From assembly GCA_019113455.1 (NCBI GenBank), contig DXHG01000175.1:1-24075 (forward strand): DNA of 24,075 nt, in the 5' to 3' direction. This DNA comes from Candidatus Treponema faecavium (lineage in GTDB: Bacteria > Spirochaetota > Spirochaetia > Treponematales > Treponemataceae). The position numbers and the translations under genes are program-made. Numbering within the stretch: the first letter of the stretch is position 1; every line of letters begins with the position of its first letter. The notes below the pieces were generated by a model that ran no database searches, had not been told where the DNA came from, and was given only the letters and a program-made list of their open reading frames with translations. Shown here piece after piece: positions 6,151 to 14,739 of this stretch.

Positions 6151-6190
6151 ATCATTTTTAACGCTGCATTTGAAACAAGGAAGGTTGTTT

Positions 6191-6733
6191 ATGGCTGATG
6201 AAGATTTAGACATGGGTGAAGAGACTACCAGCACCGCGCCTGCGAAAAAAGGGCTTATGGGCGGTTTCCTGCCTATGCTTCTTAAATGGATAGCTATTGC
6301 AATTGGCGCGATTATAGTAATTGTAACGGTCGTCGTGATTACGCTGAACGTTATGGGCGGCAATACGACTGCGCAGCAGACAATACCGATTGCCGAAGAG
6401 TATTCCGGCAGGCGCGAGACGCTTGACTGGTTCCAGGCGGTCGGTACTATCCGCACGCGTACAAGCGACGCTGTTCCTGCAAGCGTAATGGTGGAAGTTG
6501 TGCTTGGATACAGAAAAGAGGACAAGGCTGCCTCCACAGAAATAACGGAGCGTCTTGTTGAAATAAAGGATTTTCTGCGCCGGTATTTTACCGAAAAAAC
6601 GGCGGCTGAGCTGCAGCCGATGAACGAAGAAAAGCTCAAGATTGAGATTCGCAATGCTATAAACGATGATATTTTGAGCAATTCTAAAATCAGAGACGTT
6701 CGGTTCCTCAGTTTAGAAGTGATCGAGCAATAG
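6191..6733 (+). CDS. fliL: flagellar basal body-associated protein FliL
   Basis: The product is a 180-residue single-pass membrane protein that surrounds and supports stator units in the flagellar motor. After a short acidic cytoplasmic tail there is one strong membrane helix (about 34-58), then a periplasmic FliL domain with the usual strands (VPASVMVEVVLGYR) and a C-terminal LSLEVIEQ. ATG 6191 has AAGGAAGG at 6177-6184, so I prefer it to an in-frame TTG at 6170. It lies between the repeat array and fliM (12 bp downstream). Length is normal for spirochaete FliL. Confidence 0.93.
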   Translation: MADEDLDMGEETTSTAPAKKGLMGGFLPMLLKWIAIAIGAIIVIVTVVVITLNVMGGNTTAQQTIPIAEEYSGRRETLDWFQAVGTIRTRTSDAVPASVMVEVVLGYRKEDKAASTEITERLVEIKDFLRRYFTEKTAAELQPMNEEKLKIEIRNAINDDILSNSKIRDVRFLSLEVIEQ

Positions 6734-6745
6734 TAAAGGTACATC

Positions 6746-7786
6746 ATGAACGAAGTTCTGTCTCAGGATGAAATAGACCAGCTGCTGCAGGCAATCAGTT
6801 CCGGAGAAACGGAAGCCAGCGATGACTTTAAGCCGGTCAACGATACACGCAAGATCAAGATTTACGATTTTAAGCGTCCGGATAAGTTTTCCAAGGAACA
6901 AATCCGAACGATCTCGATCATGCATGAAACGTTTGCGCGTTTGACAACGACGAGTTTGTCTGCTCAGCTGCGCAGTATTGTGCATGTCCATGTTGCGTCT
7001 GTCGATCAGCTGACATATGAGGAATTTATCCGGTCTATTCCGACGCCGACAACATTGGCTGTTATCAATATGGATCCGCTGAAAGGCAACGCGATTCTTG
7101 AGATAGATCCCGCCATCACGTTTTCGATGATTGACCGTTTGTTCGGCGGCACAGGACAGGGCGGCGCAAAGGTACAGCGAGATCTGACTGATATAGAGCA
7201 GTCGGTTATGGAAGGCATTATCGTCCGTATCCTGGCAAATATGCGCGAAGCGTGGACGCAGGTAATCGATCTGCGCCCGCGGCTTGCTCAGATAGAAACA
7301 AATCCGCAGTTTGCGCAGATTGTGGCTCCATCTGAAATGGTCGTGCTTGTAACGCTTGAAACGAAAGTGGGCGATGAAGAAGGTATGGTGAATTTCTGTA
7401 TCCCGTATATCACGATTGAGCCGATTATTTCCAAGCTGTCAAGCCAGTTCTGGTTTTCATCGATCAGGCGCAGCTCCACAACGCAGTATCTGGGCGTGCT
7501 GAAAGAAAAGCTGTCTGACGTTGCGATGGATGTCGTTGCGGAAATCGGTTCAATCGAGCTGCCTATTCGTGATGTTTTGGCTTTACAGGTCAATGATATT
7601 GTCCGATTATCTAATGTGAAGATTACCGACCCGCTTACGCTGAGTGTCGGAAGCAAAAAGAAATTTTACTGTCAGCCCGGCGTTATTGGCAAAAAGATGG
7701 CTGTGCAGATAACTGGAAAAATTGCACAGGCTGAAGAGGATGAGCTTGATCAGCTTGATGCAGAAGGAGACGAATCATATGAGTGA
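6746..7786 (+). CDS. fliM: flagellar motor switch protein FliM
   Basis: The product is a 346-residue C-ring protein that receives the chemotaxis signal. The N-terminal CheY-P-binding peptide LSQDEIDQLL (5-14) is clear. The middle CheC-like domain follows, with the FliG-contact region around LFGGTGQGG (about 131-139). The C-terminal SpoA (FliN-like) domain runs about 250-330. AAAGG at 6735-6739 is the ribosome binding site. The 3' end overlaps fliY by 8 bp, which favours coupled translation of two C-ring partners. Assignment is secure. Confidence 0.96.
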   Translation: MNEVLSQDEIDQLLQAISSGETEASDDFKPVNDTRKIKIYDFKRPDKFSKEQIRTISIMHETFARLTTTSLSAQLRSIVHVHVASVDQLTYEEFIRSIPTPTTLAVINMDPLKGNAILEIDPAITFSMIDRLFGGTGQGGAKVQRDLTDIEQSVMEGIIVRILANMREAWTQVIDLRPRLAQIETNPQFAQIVAPSEMVVLVTLETKVGDEEGMVNFCIPYITIEPIISKLSSQFWFSSIRRSSTTQYLGVLKEKLSDVAMDVVAEIGSIELPIRDVLALQVNDIVRLSNVKITDPLTLSVGSKKKFYCQPGVIGKKMAVQITGKIAQAEEDELDQLDAEGDESYE

Positions 7787-8870
7787 TGGCGCTATATCAC
7801 AAGATGAAATAGATGCATTGTTATCCGGTGTTGATATGGGTGGAATGGGAGCATCGGCTCCTGCTGCGCCGTCGGCTCATACTGATACAGGCGCGCTTTC
7901 GGAGTTTTTTTCCAGCCTGAAAGATACCTTTGCGCAGAGTTTAACGACAATTACGGGCAGCCAGGCTTCTGTATCTGCGCCGCAGACTGAAACAACAGCC
8001 AGGGATGCTTTCCTTGCAGAGCTGCCTGACGAAGTGGTTGTCGTTGAATCTCCGTTTTCTTCGGTGCTGCAGGGCGCGCATACGTTTGTGCTGACCGTTG
8101 ATTTTGCAAAAAAGATTATCGGGTTAATCAATAAGGAAGACGGGGCGGAACTTGATGAAATGGGGCTTTCCGTTGTATCTGAAGTCATTTCTCAGCAGAT
8201 AGGCTCAGAGATAACGGAATTATCAAAGAAGCCCGGTCTGAACGGATTAGCGAGCGACCCTGCGTCAGCGGCGAGTGTCTCAAAAGCTATGGTTCAGCTG
8301 CCTGACGGCCAGTTTACATTATTGGCGTATCCTGTTACTCTAGACGGTGTGCAGAGTACGATGTGGGAAGTGATTGCAAAGAATCCTTCTGATCGTATCA
8401 TTTCTGTTTTGTCTGATACAGCTGCTGCGCCGCAGGCTTCGTCTGCTTCTCTTATGGGAACGCAGCAGCCGACGGCAAATACAGGAATAATGGGGGGTGG
8501 CATGGCGATGCCTCAGAATACGTTTACCGGCGCGTCAATGGGCATGACGGCTCCGAATGTGCAGTCGCTGCAGTATCCGAATTTGCAGCAGGGCGTAAGT
8601 GCGACGGAACAGGGCAATATTGGTCTTATCATGGATGTATCCATGGAAATGACTGTAGAGCTTGGCCGCACAAAGAAACAGATTAAAGAAATCCTCGGCA
8701 TGGGAGAAGGCACAATTATTGAACTTGATAAGCTTGCCGGAGAACCTGTCGATATTCTGGTAAATCATAAGCCGATAGCAAAAGGCGAAGTTGTGGTCAT
8801 TGATGAAAACTTCGGTGTCCGTGTAACGGAGATTTTGTCTCCTGCGGAACGGGTGTCCGATATTCATTGA
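7779..8870 (+). CDS. fliY: flagellar motor switch phosphatase-type protein FliY (FliN)
   Basis: The product is a 363-residue switch protein with three parts: an N-terminal CheY-binding peptide ISQDEIDALLSG (6-17), a CheC-like domain (about 40-215), and a C-terminal SpoA/FliN domain (about 285-360) with VSMEMTVELGRTKKQIKEIL. A Met/Pro/Gln-rich linker separates the last two. The CheC active-site pattern E-x-x-N seems to read E-V-I-S here, so CheY-P phosphatase activity is uncertain. ATG 7779 was chosen because AAGGAG lies at 7764-7769 and because MSDGAISQDEID mirrors other FliY N-termini. The open frame from 7722 lies inside fliM. It overlaps the fliM stop by 8 bp. Confidence 0.93.
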   Translation: MSDGAISQDEIDALLSGVDMGGMGASAPAAPSAHTDTGALSEFFSSLKDTFAQSLTTITGSQASVSAPQTETTARDAFLAELPDEVVVVESPFSSVLQGAHTFVLTVDFAKKIIGLINKEDGAELDEMGLSVVSEVISQQIGSEITELSKKPGLNGLASDPASAASVSKAMVQLPDGQFTLLAYPVTLDGVQSTMWEVIAKNPSDRIISVLSDTAAAPQASSASLMGTQQPTANTGIMGGGMAMPQNTFTGASMGMTAPNVQSLQYPNLQQGVSATEQGNIGLIMDVSMEMTVELGRTKKQIKEILGMGEGTIIELDKLAGEPVDILVNHKPIAKGEVVVIDENFGVRVTEILSPAERVSDIH

Positions 8871-8895
8871 TCAGTATGCGGGTGGGAGATTATAT

Positions 8896-9555
8896 ATTAC
8901 GAAAAATGTAATTCGTTTTTGCTGCATAGTGTTATGCAGCCTGCATATATCAGCGGTTTTGCCTGCTCAGGAAACAGATGCCTCCGTATCTGTTTCTGCA
9001 GAGCAGGAGAGCCGGCGGATTGATGAACATGATATATACCTCAATATAGATGACGCAGAACCAGCGCAGGCGCAGCAGATGGAAGAACCGTCTGCTGTGT
9101 GGCTTTTTGTGCGCATGATTCTTGTGCTTGTCCTGGTTATCGCCTGTATTTATGTTGTTGTGTTTTTCCTCAAAAAAGGGCTGCAGCCCGGCAGTGAATC
9201 CGATCCGTATCTGCGCCGTGCCGCATCATTGTCGTTAGGTCAGGGAAAATCGGTACAGATAGTAACGCTCGGAGACGATGCATATATCTTGGGCGTCTGC
9301 GACAACGCAATTTCCGTGATAGGCAAAGTAGAAGATAAAGACCTTGTTTCTGCGATGAATCTTCACGCCGAAAAAACAGCGGTGTCAAAAACTCCGCTGG
9401 ACTTTGCCGCGATGCTGGCAAAATTTACCGGTGTAAAAAAAACTGAAAGCGTATCTGATGCCGCGCTGTCGGCAAAGCTTTTTATACGTTCCAAAAGAGA
9501 ACGTCTGCATAATTCGGCACATACCGACAGCAGCGATAGTGAAACGAAGGAATAA
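8896..9555 (+). CDS. fliO: FliO/FliZ-type flagellar biosynthesis protein, probable ATT start
   Basis: FliO assists assembly of the FliP export pore in the membrane. No in-frame ATG precedes the coding region. A GTG at 8929 has no ribosome binding site and would cut into a signal peptide. ATT 8896 lies 7 nt after GGTGGGAG (8881-8888) and gives a good signal sequence: a basic n-region TKNVIR, a hydrophobic core FCCIVLCSLHISAVL, and a likely cut near PAQ. The mature protein has one further membrane helix (VWLFVRMILVLVLVIACIYV) and a FliO domain (RRAASLSLGQGKSVQIVTLG). The 219-residue length and the cleavable leader resemble Bacillus FliZ. fliP starts 5 bp downstream. Family is confident; the start is inferred. 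Confidence 0.75.
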   Translation: MTKNVIRFCCIVLCSLHISAVLPAQETDASVSVSAEQESRRIDEHDIYLNIDDAEPAQAQQMEEPSAVWLFVRMILVLVLVIACIYVVVFFLKKGLQPGSESDPYLRRAASLSLGQGKSVQIVTLGDDAYILGVCDNAISVIGKVEDKDLVSAMNLHAEKTAVSKTPLDFAAMLAKFTGVKKTESVSDAALSAKLFIRSKRERLHNSAHTDSSDSETKE

Positions 9556-9560
9556 CCGTC

Positions 9561-10394
9561 ATGAACCAGTATGTCTTAAAGCGTTTTTTACGGGTTGTAT
9601 GTGTTTCTGTTTTCGCGGTTTTTTGTATGCTTCCTGCTCAGGCGCAGTCAAGTTTTCCGGCAGGTTCTCCTGACGGTACAACGGAAATGACGAATACTGT
9701 TCGAGGGCTGGATGTTCCTTCGGTCAGTTTGGAAATAACACAGCCGCAGACAGGGCAGGAGGTGGCGTTTTCAATTCAGCTGCTGGTGCTGCTTACGATA
9801 CTGACGCTGGCTCCGAGTATTTTAATTTTAGTAACGTGTTTCTTACGCTTTTCGATTGTGCTTGATTTTATCAAACGCGCGCTGTCTTTGCAGCAGGTTC
9901 CTCCGACTGCGGTTTTGAACGGCATTGCGTTTTTTATGACGCTTTTTATTATGTGGCCGGTATTCAGCGATATATATACTAATTCTTTTAAACCGCTTTC
10001 CGAAGGGCAGCTCAGTGTCGAGGCTGCGTATGCGGAAGCGGAGGCGCCGCTCCGCTTATTTATGTTCCAGCAGATGTCGGGAGACAGAACGTATATCAGA
10101 TTGTTTATGAGCATGGGCGGTATAGGTCTGGGCGAGACCCTTGCGGATGTTCCGACATATGTTCTGGTTCCTGCCTATATTCTGCATGAATTGATGGTTG
10201 CATTTAAGATAGGCATTTTGCTGTATATTCCGTTTATTGTTATCGATATGGTTGTTGCAAGCGTTCTCATGTCAATGGGCATGATTATGCTTCCTCCCGT
10301 GCAGATTTCCATGCCGTTTAAGCTGATGCTGTTTGTGCTGATTGACGGCTGGGGACTGCTGACGCAGCAGCTGTTTAATTCTGTTGTCCGCTGA
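9561..10394 (+). CDS. fliP: flagellar export gate protein FliP
   Basis: The product is a 277-residue core component of the type III export gate (with FliQ and FliR) in the basal body. It has an N-terminal signal peptide ending in PAQAQ and four membrane segments. The FliP signature regions are clear: LRFSIVLDFIKRAL, QQVPPTAVLNGIA, and the C-terminal MGMIMLPPVQISMPFKLMLF. A periplasmic domain lies between membrane segments two and three. AAGGAA at 9547-9552 is the ribosome binding site. Length is slightly longer than enteric FliP because of the Ser/Gly/Thr-rich stretch after the leader. Confidence 0.96.
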   Translation: MNQYVLKRFLRVVCVSVFAVFCMLPAQAQSSFPAGSPDGTTEMTNTVRGLDVPSVSLEITQPQTGQEVAFSIQLLVLLTILTLAPSILILVTCFLRFSIVLDFIKRALSLQQVPPTAVLNGIAFFMTLFIMWPVFSDIYTNSFKPLSEGQLSVEAAYAEAEAPLRLFMFQQMSGDRTYIRLFMSMGGIGLGETLADVPTYVLVPAYILHELMVAFKIGILLYIPFIVIDMVVASVLMSMGMIMLPPVQISMPFKLMLFVLIDGWGLLTQQLFNSVVR

Positions 10395-10421
10395 CGGCAG
10401 GAGTACAGGAGGAGTCTTATT

Positions 10422-10691
10422 ATGTCTATTGGTGATCTGGTTACATTGATGCGCGGGGGCGTGCTGCAGATCGTTATACTGAGCGCTCCGATTCTTGGTG
10501 CGGCAATTATTGTCGGCCTGATTGTCGCAATTTTTCAGGCGACAACCTCGATACAGGAGCAGACGCTTTCTTTTGTACCGAAGCTGTTTGCTATTCTTGC
10601 AGTTCTTGCGCTGCTTGGCGCGTGGATGTTCGCAACGCTGCGGGAGTATACGTTCACTATTTTTGAAATGATTGGCAATATGGGACGGTAA
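10422..10691 (+). CDS. fliQ: flagellar export gate protein FliQ
   Basis: The product is an 89-residue small membrane protein with two transmembrane helices and the family motif VAIFQATTSIQEQTLSFVPK between them. It packs around FliP/FliR in the export gate. Length is typical. An unusually strong ribosome binding site, AGGAGGAG, lies at 10407-10414. The gene is 27 bp after fliP and 6 bp before fliR. Confidence 0.96.
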   Translation: MSIGDLVTLMRGGVLQIVILSAPILGAAIIVGLIVAIFQATTSIQEQTLSFVPKLFAILAVLALLGAWMFATLREYTFTIFEMIGNMGR

Positions 10692-10697
10692 TACTGC

Positions 10698-11525
10698 ATG
10701 TTGGCATTGATAGCAGCCAATGCATCTGTATATCTTCTGATAGCGGTTCGCTGTTTCGCGCTGGTTATGACATTGCCGCTTCTTTCTATGCGCAGCGTGT
10801 CGCGGGTTGCGAAAGTCGCTCTTGCCGGTTATATGGCGTTTCTGGTGCTGCCGATGGCGACAAGTGCCGAATGGGACGGCATAGCCGGCACATTCGGCTC
10901 GTTTACGCTTGAATATGTTTTTTTGCTGATCGGTGAGGCGCTGATCGGCATTATTACCGGTTTTTATATTACTATTATTTTTTCGGCGTTTAGTTCCGCG
11001 GGACAGTTTTTTACGTTTCAGATGGGATTCGGCGCTTCTGAAGTATATGACGCGCTGTCTCAGGTGGAAAATCCGCTTATGGGGCAGTATTTAAATCTCA
11101 TCGCCATGCTGCTGTTTCTGCAGGTGCAGGGTTTTCAGCGGATATTTCTGAGCGGCGTGCTGCGGAGTTTTCAATCGATAAATTGTTACGCTCTTGTACA
11201 TGCGCAGGATTCATTTTATACCTTTCTGCTGTCAGGTCTCACTGATTTGTTTTTTGACGCGCTGATGATTGCGCTGCCGCTCATTGCGGCGCTTCTGCTT
11301 GTTTCTATCTGTATGGGTATTTTATCAAAAGCCGCGCCGCAGATGAACTTGCTTTCAGAAGGTCTGCCGATAACGATTCTTGCAGCGTTTTTTCTGCTGA
11401 CGCTGCTGCTGCCGACAATGTGTGATTTTTTTGTCCGCTCGTTTTCTGTTGGTTTTGCCAAGTTGGAACAGTTATTTGCCGAAGTCGGCACTGTTATGGG
11501 CACATTTTTGCCGTCGGGAGAATAG
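10698..11525 (+). CDS. fliR: flagellar export gate protein FliR
   Basis: The product is a 275-residue polytopic membrane protein that completes the FliP5Q4R1 export gate. Six hydrophobic helices are apparent. Family landmarks include FFTFQMGFG, DALSQVENPLMGQYLNLIAM and the C-terminal KAAPQMNLLSEGLPI. The ribosome binding site is weak, so translation may be coupled to fliQ, which ends only 6 bp upstream. flhB follows after 3 bp. Confidence 0.95.
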   Translation: MLALIAANASVYLLIAVRCFALVMTLPLLSMRSVSRVAKVALAGYMAFLVLPMATSAEWDGIAGTFGSFTLEYVFLLIGEALIGIITGFYITIIFSAFSSAGQFFTFQMGFGASEVYDALSQVENPLMGQYLNLIAMLLFLQVQGFQRIFLSGVLRSFQSINCYALVHAQDSFYTFLLSGLTDLFFDALMIALPLIAALLLVSICMGILSKAAPQMNLLSEGLPITILAAFFLLTLLLPTMCDFFVRSFSVGFAKLEQLFAEVGTVMGTFLPSGE

Positions 11526-11528
11526 CAT

Positions 11529-12647
11529 ATGGCGGGTGAGTTTGACGTACGGCAGCCATTCTGGATAGATTTGCAGTGGTTTGCTTCTGCAGAAGATGAA
11601 GGACGTACCGAGGAGCCGTCTGAGCTTAAATTACGAAAGGCACGCGAAGAGGGCCGCGTTCCGAAAAGTTCCGAATTAACCAGCGCCATTGTGATGCTTT
11701 TGACAGTTGCTTCTATTATACTGCTCGGTTCATGGCTGGTTACAAACTGCGTAGAAGTAATGCTGTTTTATTTTGAGATATGCACGCAGTCAGAAGTATA
11801 TGATGGCAGATTGGCGGCTGTATTCTATATTTATTTTTTGAAGATGGTTGTTCCTATTGCGGTTGTATCGGTGATTGCTGCCGTGATTGCAAATATCGTG
11901 CAGAACAAAGGCTTTTTATATTCGACAAAGCCTATAGAGCCTAAATTTAATAAAATCCTGCCTAAATTTGGCGAGTATTTTCGCAAAACGCTTTTTTCTT
12001 TTGAAGGCGCGTTTAATATTGCAAAATCGCTGATTAAGGTTATTGTTATTTTTTTTGTTTCATATATGGTAATAAAAAGCGATTTGCATAATCTGCTGTC
12101 GCTGATGAATACGGGTTTGTGGCCGGCGCTTGTGCATATCGGTTCCATGGCTGCAAAAATACTCATAATTTCTGCAATACTGTTTCTGGTTATTGCGGTG
12201 CCTGATTATCTGGTGCAGAAGCGGCAGTTTATGGAATCGATGAAAATGTCTAAGCAGGAAGTAAAAGAAGAATATAAGACGCTTGAAGGAGATCCGTTTA
12301 TCAAAAGCAGGCTGCGGCAGTACATGCAGGAGATGCTCGCACGGAACATGCCTGCCGATGTTGCGAAATCGGATGTGGTTATTGCAAACCCGACGCATTA
12401 TGCGGTGGCTATTAAATATGATAAGCAGACGATGCAGGGCCCAATGGTTATGGCAAAAGGCGCGGACAGCGCCGCACAGAATATCAAGCGCATTGCGTGG
12501 GAAAACGACGTACCTATTATAGAAAATAAACCGCTTGCCCGTGCGCTCTATGCGGAAGTTGAAATCGGTGATATAATACCGGAAAACTACTATCAGGCTC
12601 TTGCCGTGATACTGGCAAAAGTATACACGATGAAAAATAAAATTTAG
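11529..12647 (+). CDS. flhB: flagellar export switch protein FlhB
   Basis: The product is a 372-residue export-gate protein that switches substrate specificity from rod/hook to filament after self-cleavage. The autocleavage motif Asn287-Pro-Thr-His290 is intact, followed by the cytoplasmic FlhBCC domain. Four membrane helices lie at about 50-72, 98-122, 165-182 and 205-225. The N-terminal EDEGRTEEPSELKLRKAREEG motif region is typical. An extra leader of about 20 residues (ending IDLQWFAS) precedes it. GGGAGA at 11517-11522 is the ribosome binding site. Assignment is secure. Confidence 0.96.
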   Translation: MAGEFDVRQPFWIDLQWFASAEDEGRTEEPSELKLRKAREEGRVPKSSELTSAIVMLLTVASIILLGSWLVTNCVEVMLFYFEICTQSEVYDGRLAAVFYIYFLKMVVPIAVVSVIAAVIANIVQNKGFLYSTKPIEPKFNKILPKFGEYFRKTLFSFEGAFNIAKSLIKVIVIFFVSYMVIKSDLHNLLSLMNTGLWPALVHIGSMAAKILIISAILFLVIAVPDYLVQKRQFMESMKMSKQEVKEEYKTLEGDPFIKSRLRQYMQEMLARNMPADVAKSDVVIANPTHYAVAIKYDKQTMQGPMVMAKGADSAAQNIKRIAWENDVPIIENKPLARALYAEVEIGDIIPENYYQALAVILAKVYTMKNKI

Positions 12648-12663
12648 GCTGTTGGGTGGGTGA

Positions 12664-14739
12664 ATGGCTGATATTAAACCTGTTTTTAAAAGTTCTCAGG
12701 ATTTTATTGTTGCAGTAGCGGCAATCGTTGTTATTTTAGCGCTTATTATCCCGCTGCCTGCTTTTTTGCTTGATGTATTGATGGCGGCTAATCTGCTGCT
12801 TGCATTGCTTATACTGCTGATCGTTTTATATACGCCTAAAGCGACTGATTTCTCGTCTTTTCCGACAGTTCTTTTGTATTCAACAATTTTCGGCCTGGGC
12901 ATCAATGTATCGTCGACGCGGCTTATTCTAACGCAGGGAATGGATTTTGACGGCAAAATGGTGCGCGCGTTTGCTACGTTTGTTGTTGGCGCAGGCGGTA
13001 CAGACGGCGTACTGATTGGTTTTGTTATTTTTATCATTCTGATTGCGGTTCAGGTATTTGTTATAACAAAAGGAGCAACGCGTATTGCGGAAGTTGCTGC
13101 GCGTTTTACGCTGGACGCGATGCCGATGAAACAGGCGGCCGTTGAGGCGGAGTATAATTCCGGCGCGATAACGGAAGAAGAAGCGCGCAAGCGCAAAATG
13201 GATGTGCAGCGCGAAGCCGGTTTTTACGGCGCAATGGACGGTGCGACAAAATTTGTTTCCGGCAATGTGAAAGTCGGTATCTTTATTACGGTAATCAACT
13301 TAGTTGTCGGGCTCATTATCGGCATGGTGCTGCGCGGAGAGCCGTTTCAGGCAGCGCTTGAAACGTACGCATCGCTGACAATTGGAGACGGTCTGCTGTC
13401 TCAGCTGCCGTCGCTGCTGGTGTCTTTTGCGACAGGTATCGTGGTTACCCGTTCCGCCTCTGTTGAAACATTCGGTACGGATGTTAAAGAGCAGTTTGCC
13501 CATAATGCGTGGGTGTTTTATATCAGCGGCGGTACATTGGTGCTGATCGGTATTCTTCCCGGGTTCCCAAAGTACATTCTGCTTCCTATGGGTGGTGCGC
13601 TGCTGTATTTAGGCTATAGGCTGCAGCATATGGAATCGGTCAAGCAGCGCGAACGGTCTCTGGCAGAAAAAATAAAGCAGAAAACGCAGCCTGCGCCGGG
13701 AAGCGTAGATGCCGGTGCGGTAGCACCGCTTGATCCGCTGTCTCTGGAGCTTGGGTTTGCGCTGATCCCGCTTGTAGATAAAGAAAAGGGGGCAGAGCTG
13801 CTTGAGCGGGTAACACGCATCAGGCGGGAATCCGCGCTTGATTTGGGGCTCGTTGTTCCCCGGATTCGCATTATTGATAACATGCGTCTTGAGCCGAACG
13901 AATACTGTTTTAAAATAAAGGGCGTTGAAGTCGGCAGAAGCAGGATCCGCATCGGCTGGTATATGTGTATGAATACCGGAGCCGTGATTGAAGAAATTCA
14001 TGGGGAGCCGACTGTGGATCCGGCGTTTGGGTTGCCTGCGATCTGGATTCCGGAAGAGGGAAGAGAAAAAGCTGAACGAGCCGGATATGCGGTTGTTGAT
14101 CCGCCGACGGTTATCGCTACGCATTTGACTGAAATTATTAAATCTCATGCTGCGGAGATTCTGGGACGGCAGGAAGTTCAGACAATGATCGATTCTCTGA
14201 AAAAGGATTATCCTGCGGTTATTGAAGAAAGCACTAAGCTGTTTTCTCTGGGAGAGATTCAGAAAGTATTGCAGGGACTGCTGCGTGAGCAGGTTTCGGT
14301 GCGCAATCTTGTTGTTATTCTTGAAACCATGTCTGATTTTGCGCCGGTTACAAAAAATATTGAATTGCTTACGGAAAAGGTGCGCCAAGCGCTTGGCAGG
14401 CAGATTTGTCTGCAATATACGGATGAAAACAGAACGCTGCATGTGCTGACGGTAAATCCTGCCGTACTGCAGAAAATGGCTGACAACAAAGCCGCTACTG
14501 TGAACGGAACGCTTGTTGCCTGGGATCCCGCGAGTCAGCGCTCATGGATATCGGCAGTAAATGCGGCGTTTGCGGCTGTTCGTGAAAAGGGGTATATGCC
14601 GATTATTCTCACATCCGAAGAATATCGGCTGCTTATCAAAGTCAGCACTGAGCGGGAAATGCCTGATCTGGTCGTATTGTCTGTACAAGAGATAACGAAT
14701 GATATTAGAGTAGAATCTCTGGGAGAAATAAATGTCTAA
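12664..14739 (+). CDS. flhA: flagellar export protein FlhA
   Basis: The product is a 691-residue FHIPEP-family protein forming the nonameric export ring. About eight membrane helices occupy residues 15-305, followed by a linker and a large cytoplasmic domain (about 350-690) that docks chaperone-substrate complexes. The signature loop after helix four reads TRIAEVAARFTLDAMPMKQ, then AVEAEYNSGAITEEEA. The usual MPGKQMAIDAD form has Gly to Met and Asp to Glu changes here, conservative at the essential acid. GGGTGGG is the ribosome binding site. The 3' end overlaps flhF by 8 bp. Confidence 0.96.
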   Translation: MADIKPVFKSSQDFIVAVAAIVVILALIIPLPAFLLDVLMAANLLLALLILLIVLYTPKATDFSSFPTVLLYSTIFGLGINVSSTRLILTQGMDFDGKMVRAFATFVVGAGGTDGVLIGFVIFIILIAVQVFVITKGATRIAEVAARFTLDAMPMKQAAVEAEYNSGAITEEEARKRKMDVQREAGFYGAMDGATKFVSGNVKVGIFITVINLVVGLIIGMVLRGEPFQAALETYASLTIGDGLLSQLPSLLVSFATGIVVTRSASVETFGTDVKEQFAHNAWVFYISGGTLVLIGILPGFPKYILLPMGGALLYLGYRLQHMESVKQRERSLAEKIKQKTQPAPGSVDAGAVAPLDPLSLELGFALIPLVDKEKGAELLERVTRIRRESALDLGLVVPRIRIIDNMRLEPNEYCFKIKGVEVGRSRIRIGWYMCMNTGAVIEEIHGEPTVDPAFGLPAIWIPEEGREKAERAGYAVVDPPTVIATHLTEIIKSHAAEILGRQEVQTMIDSLKKDYPAVIEESTKLFSLGEIQKVLQGLLREQVSVRNLVVILETMSDFAPVTKNIELLTEKVRQALGRQICLQYTDENRTLHVLTVNPAVLQKMADNKAATVNGTLVAWDPASQRSWISAVNAAFAAVREKGYMPIILTSEEYRLLIKVSTEREMPDLVVLSVQEITNDIRVESLGEINV

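Noticed and set aside
6170..6190. Upstream TTG start for fliL
   Set aside because: It would bury the AAGGAAGG ribosome binding site that fits ATG 6191 well.
13609..14442. Minus-strand open frame of 277 codons within flhA
   Set aside because: It lies wholly antisense to a secure flhA and has Arg/Asn/Phe-rich shadow composition.
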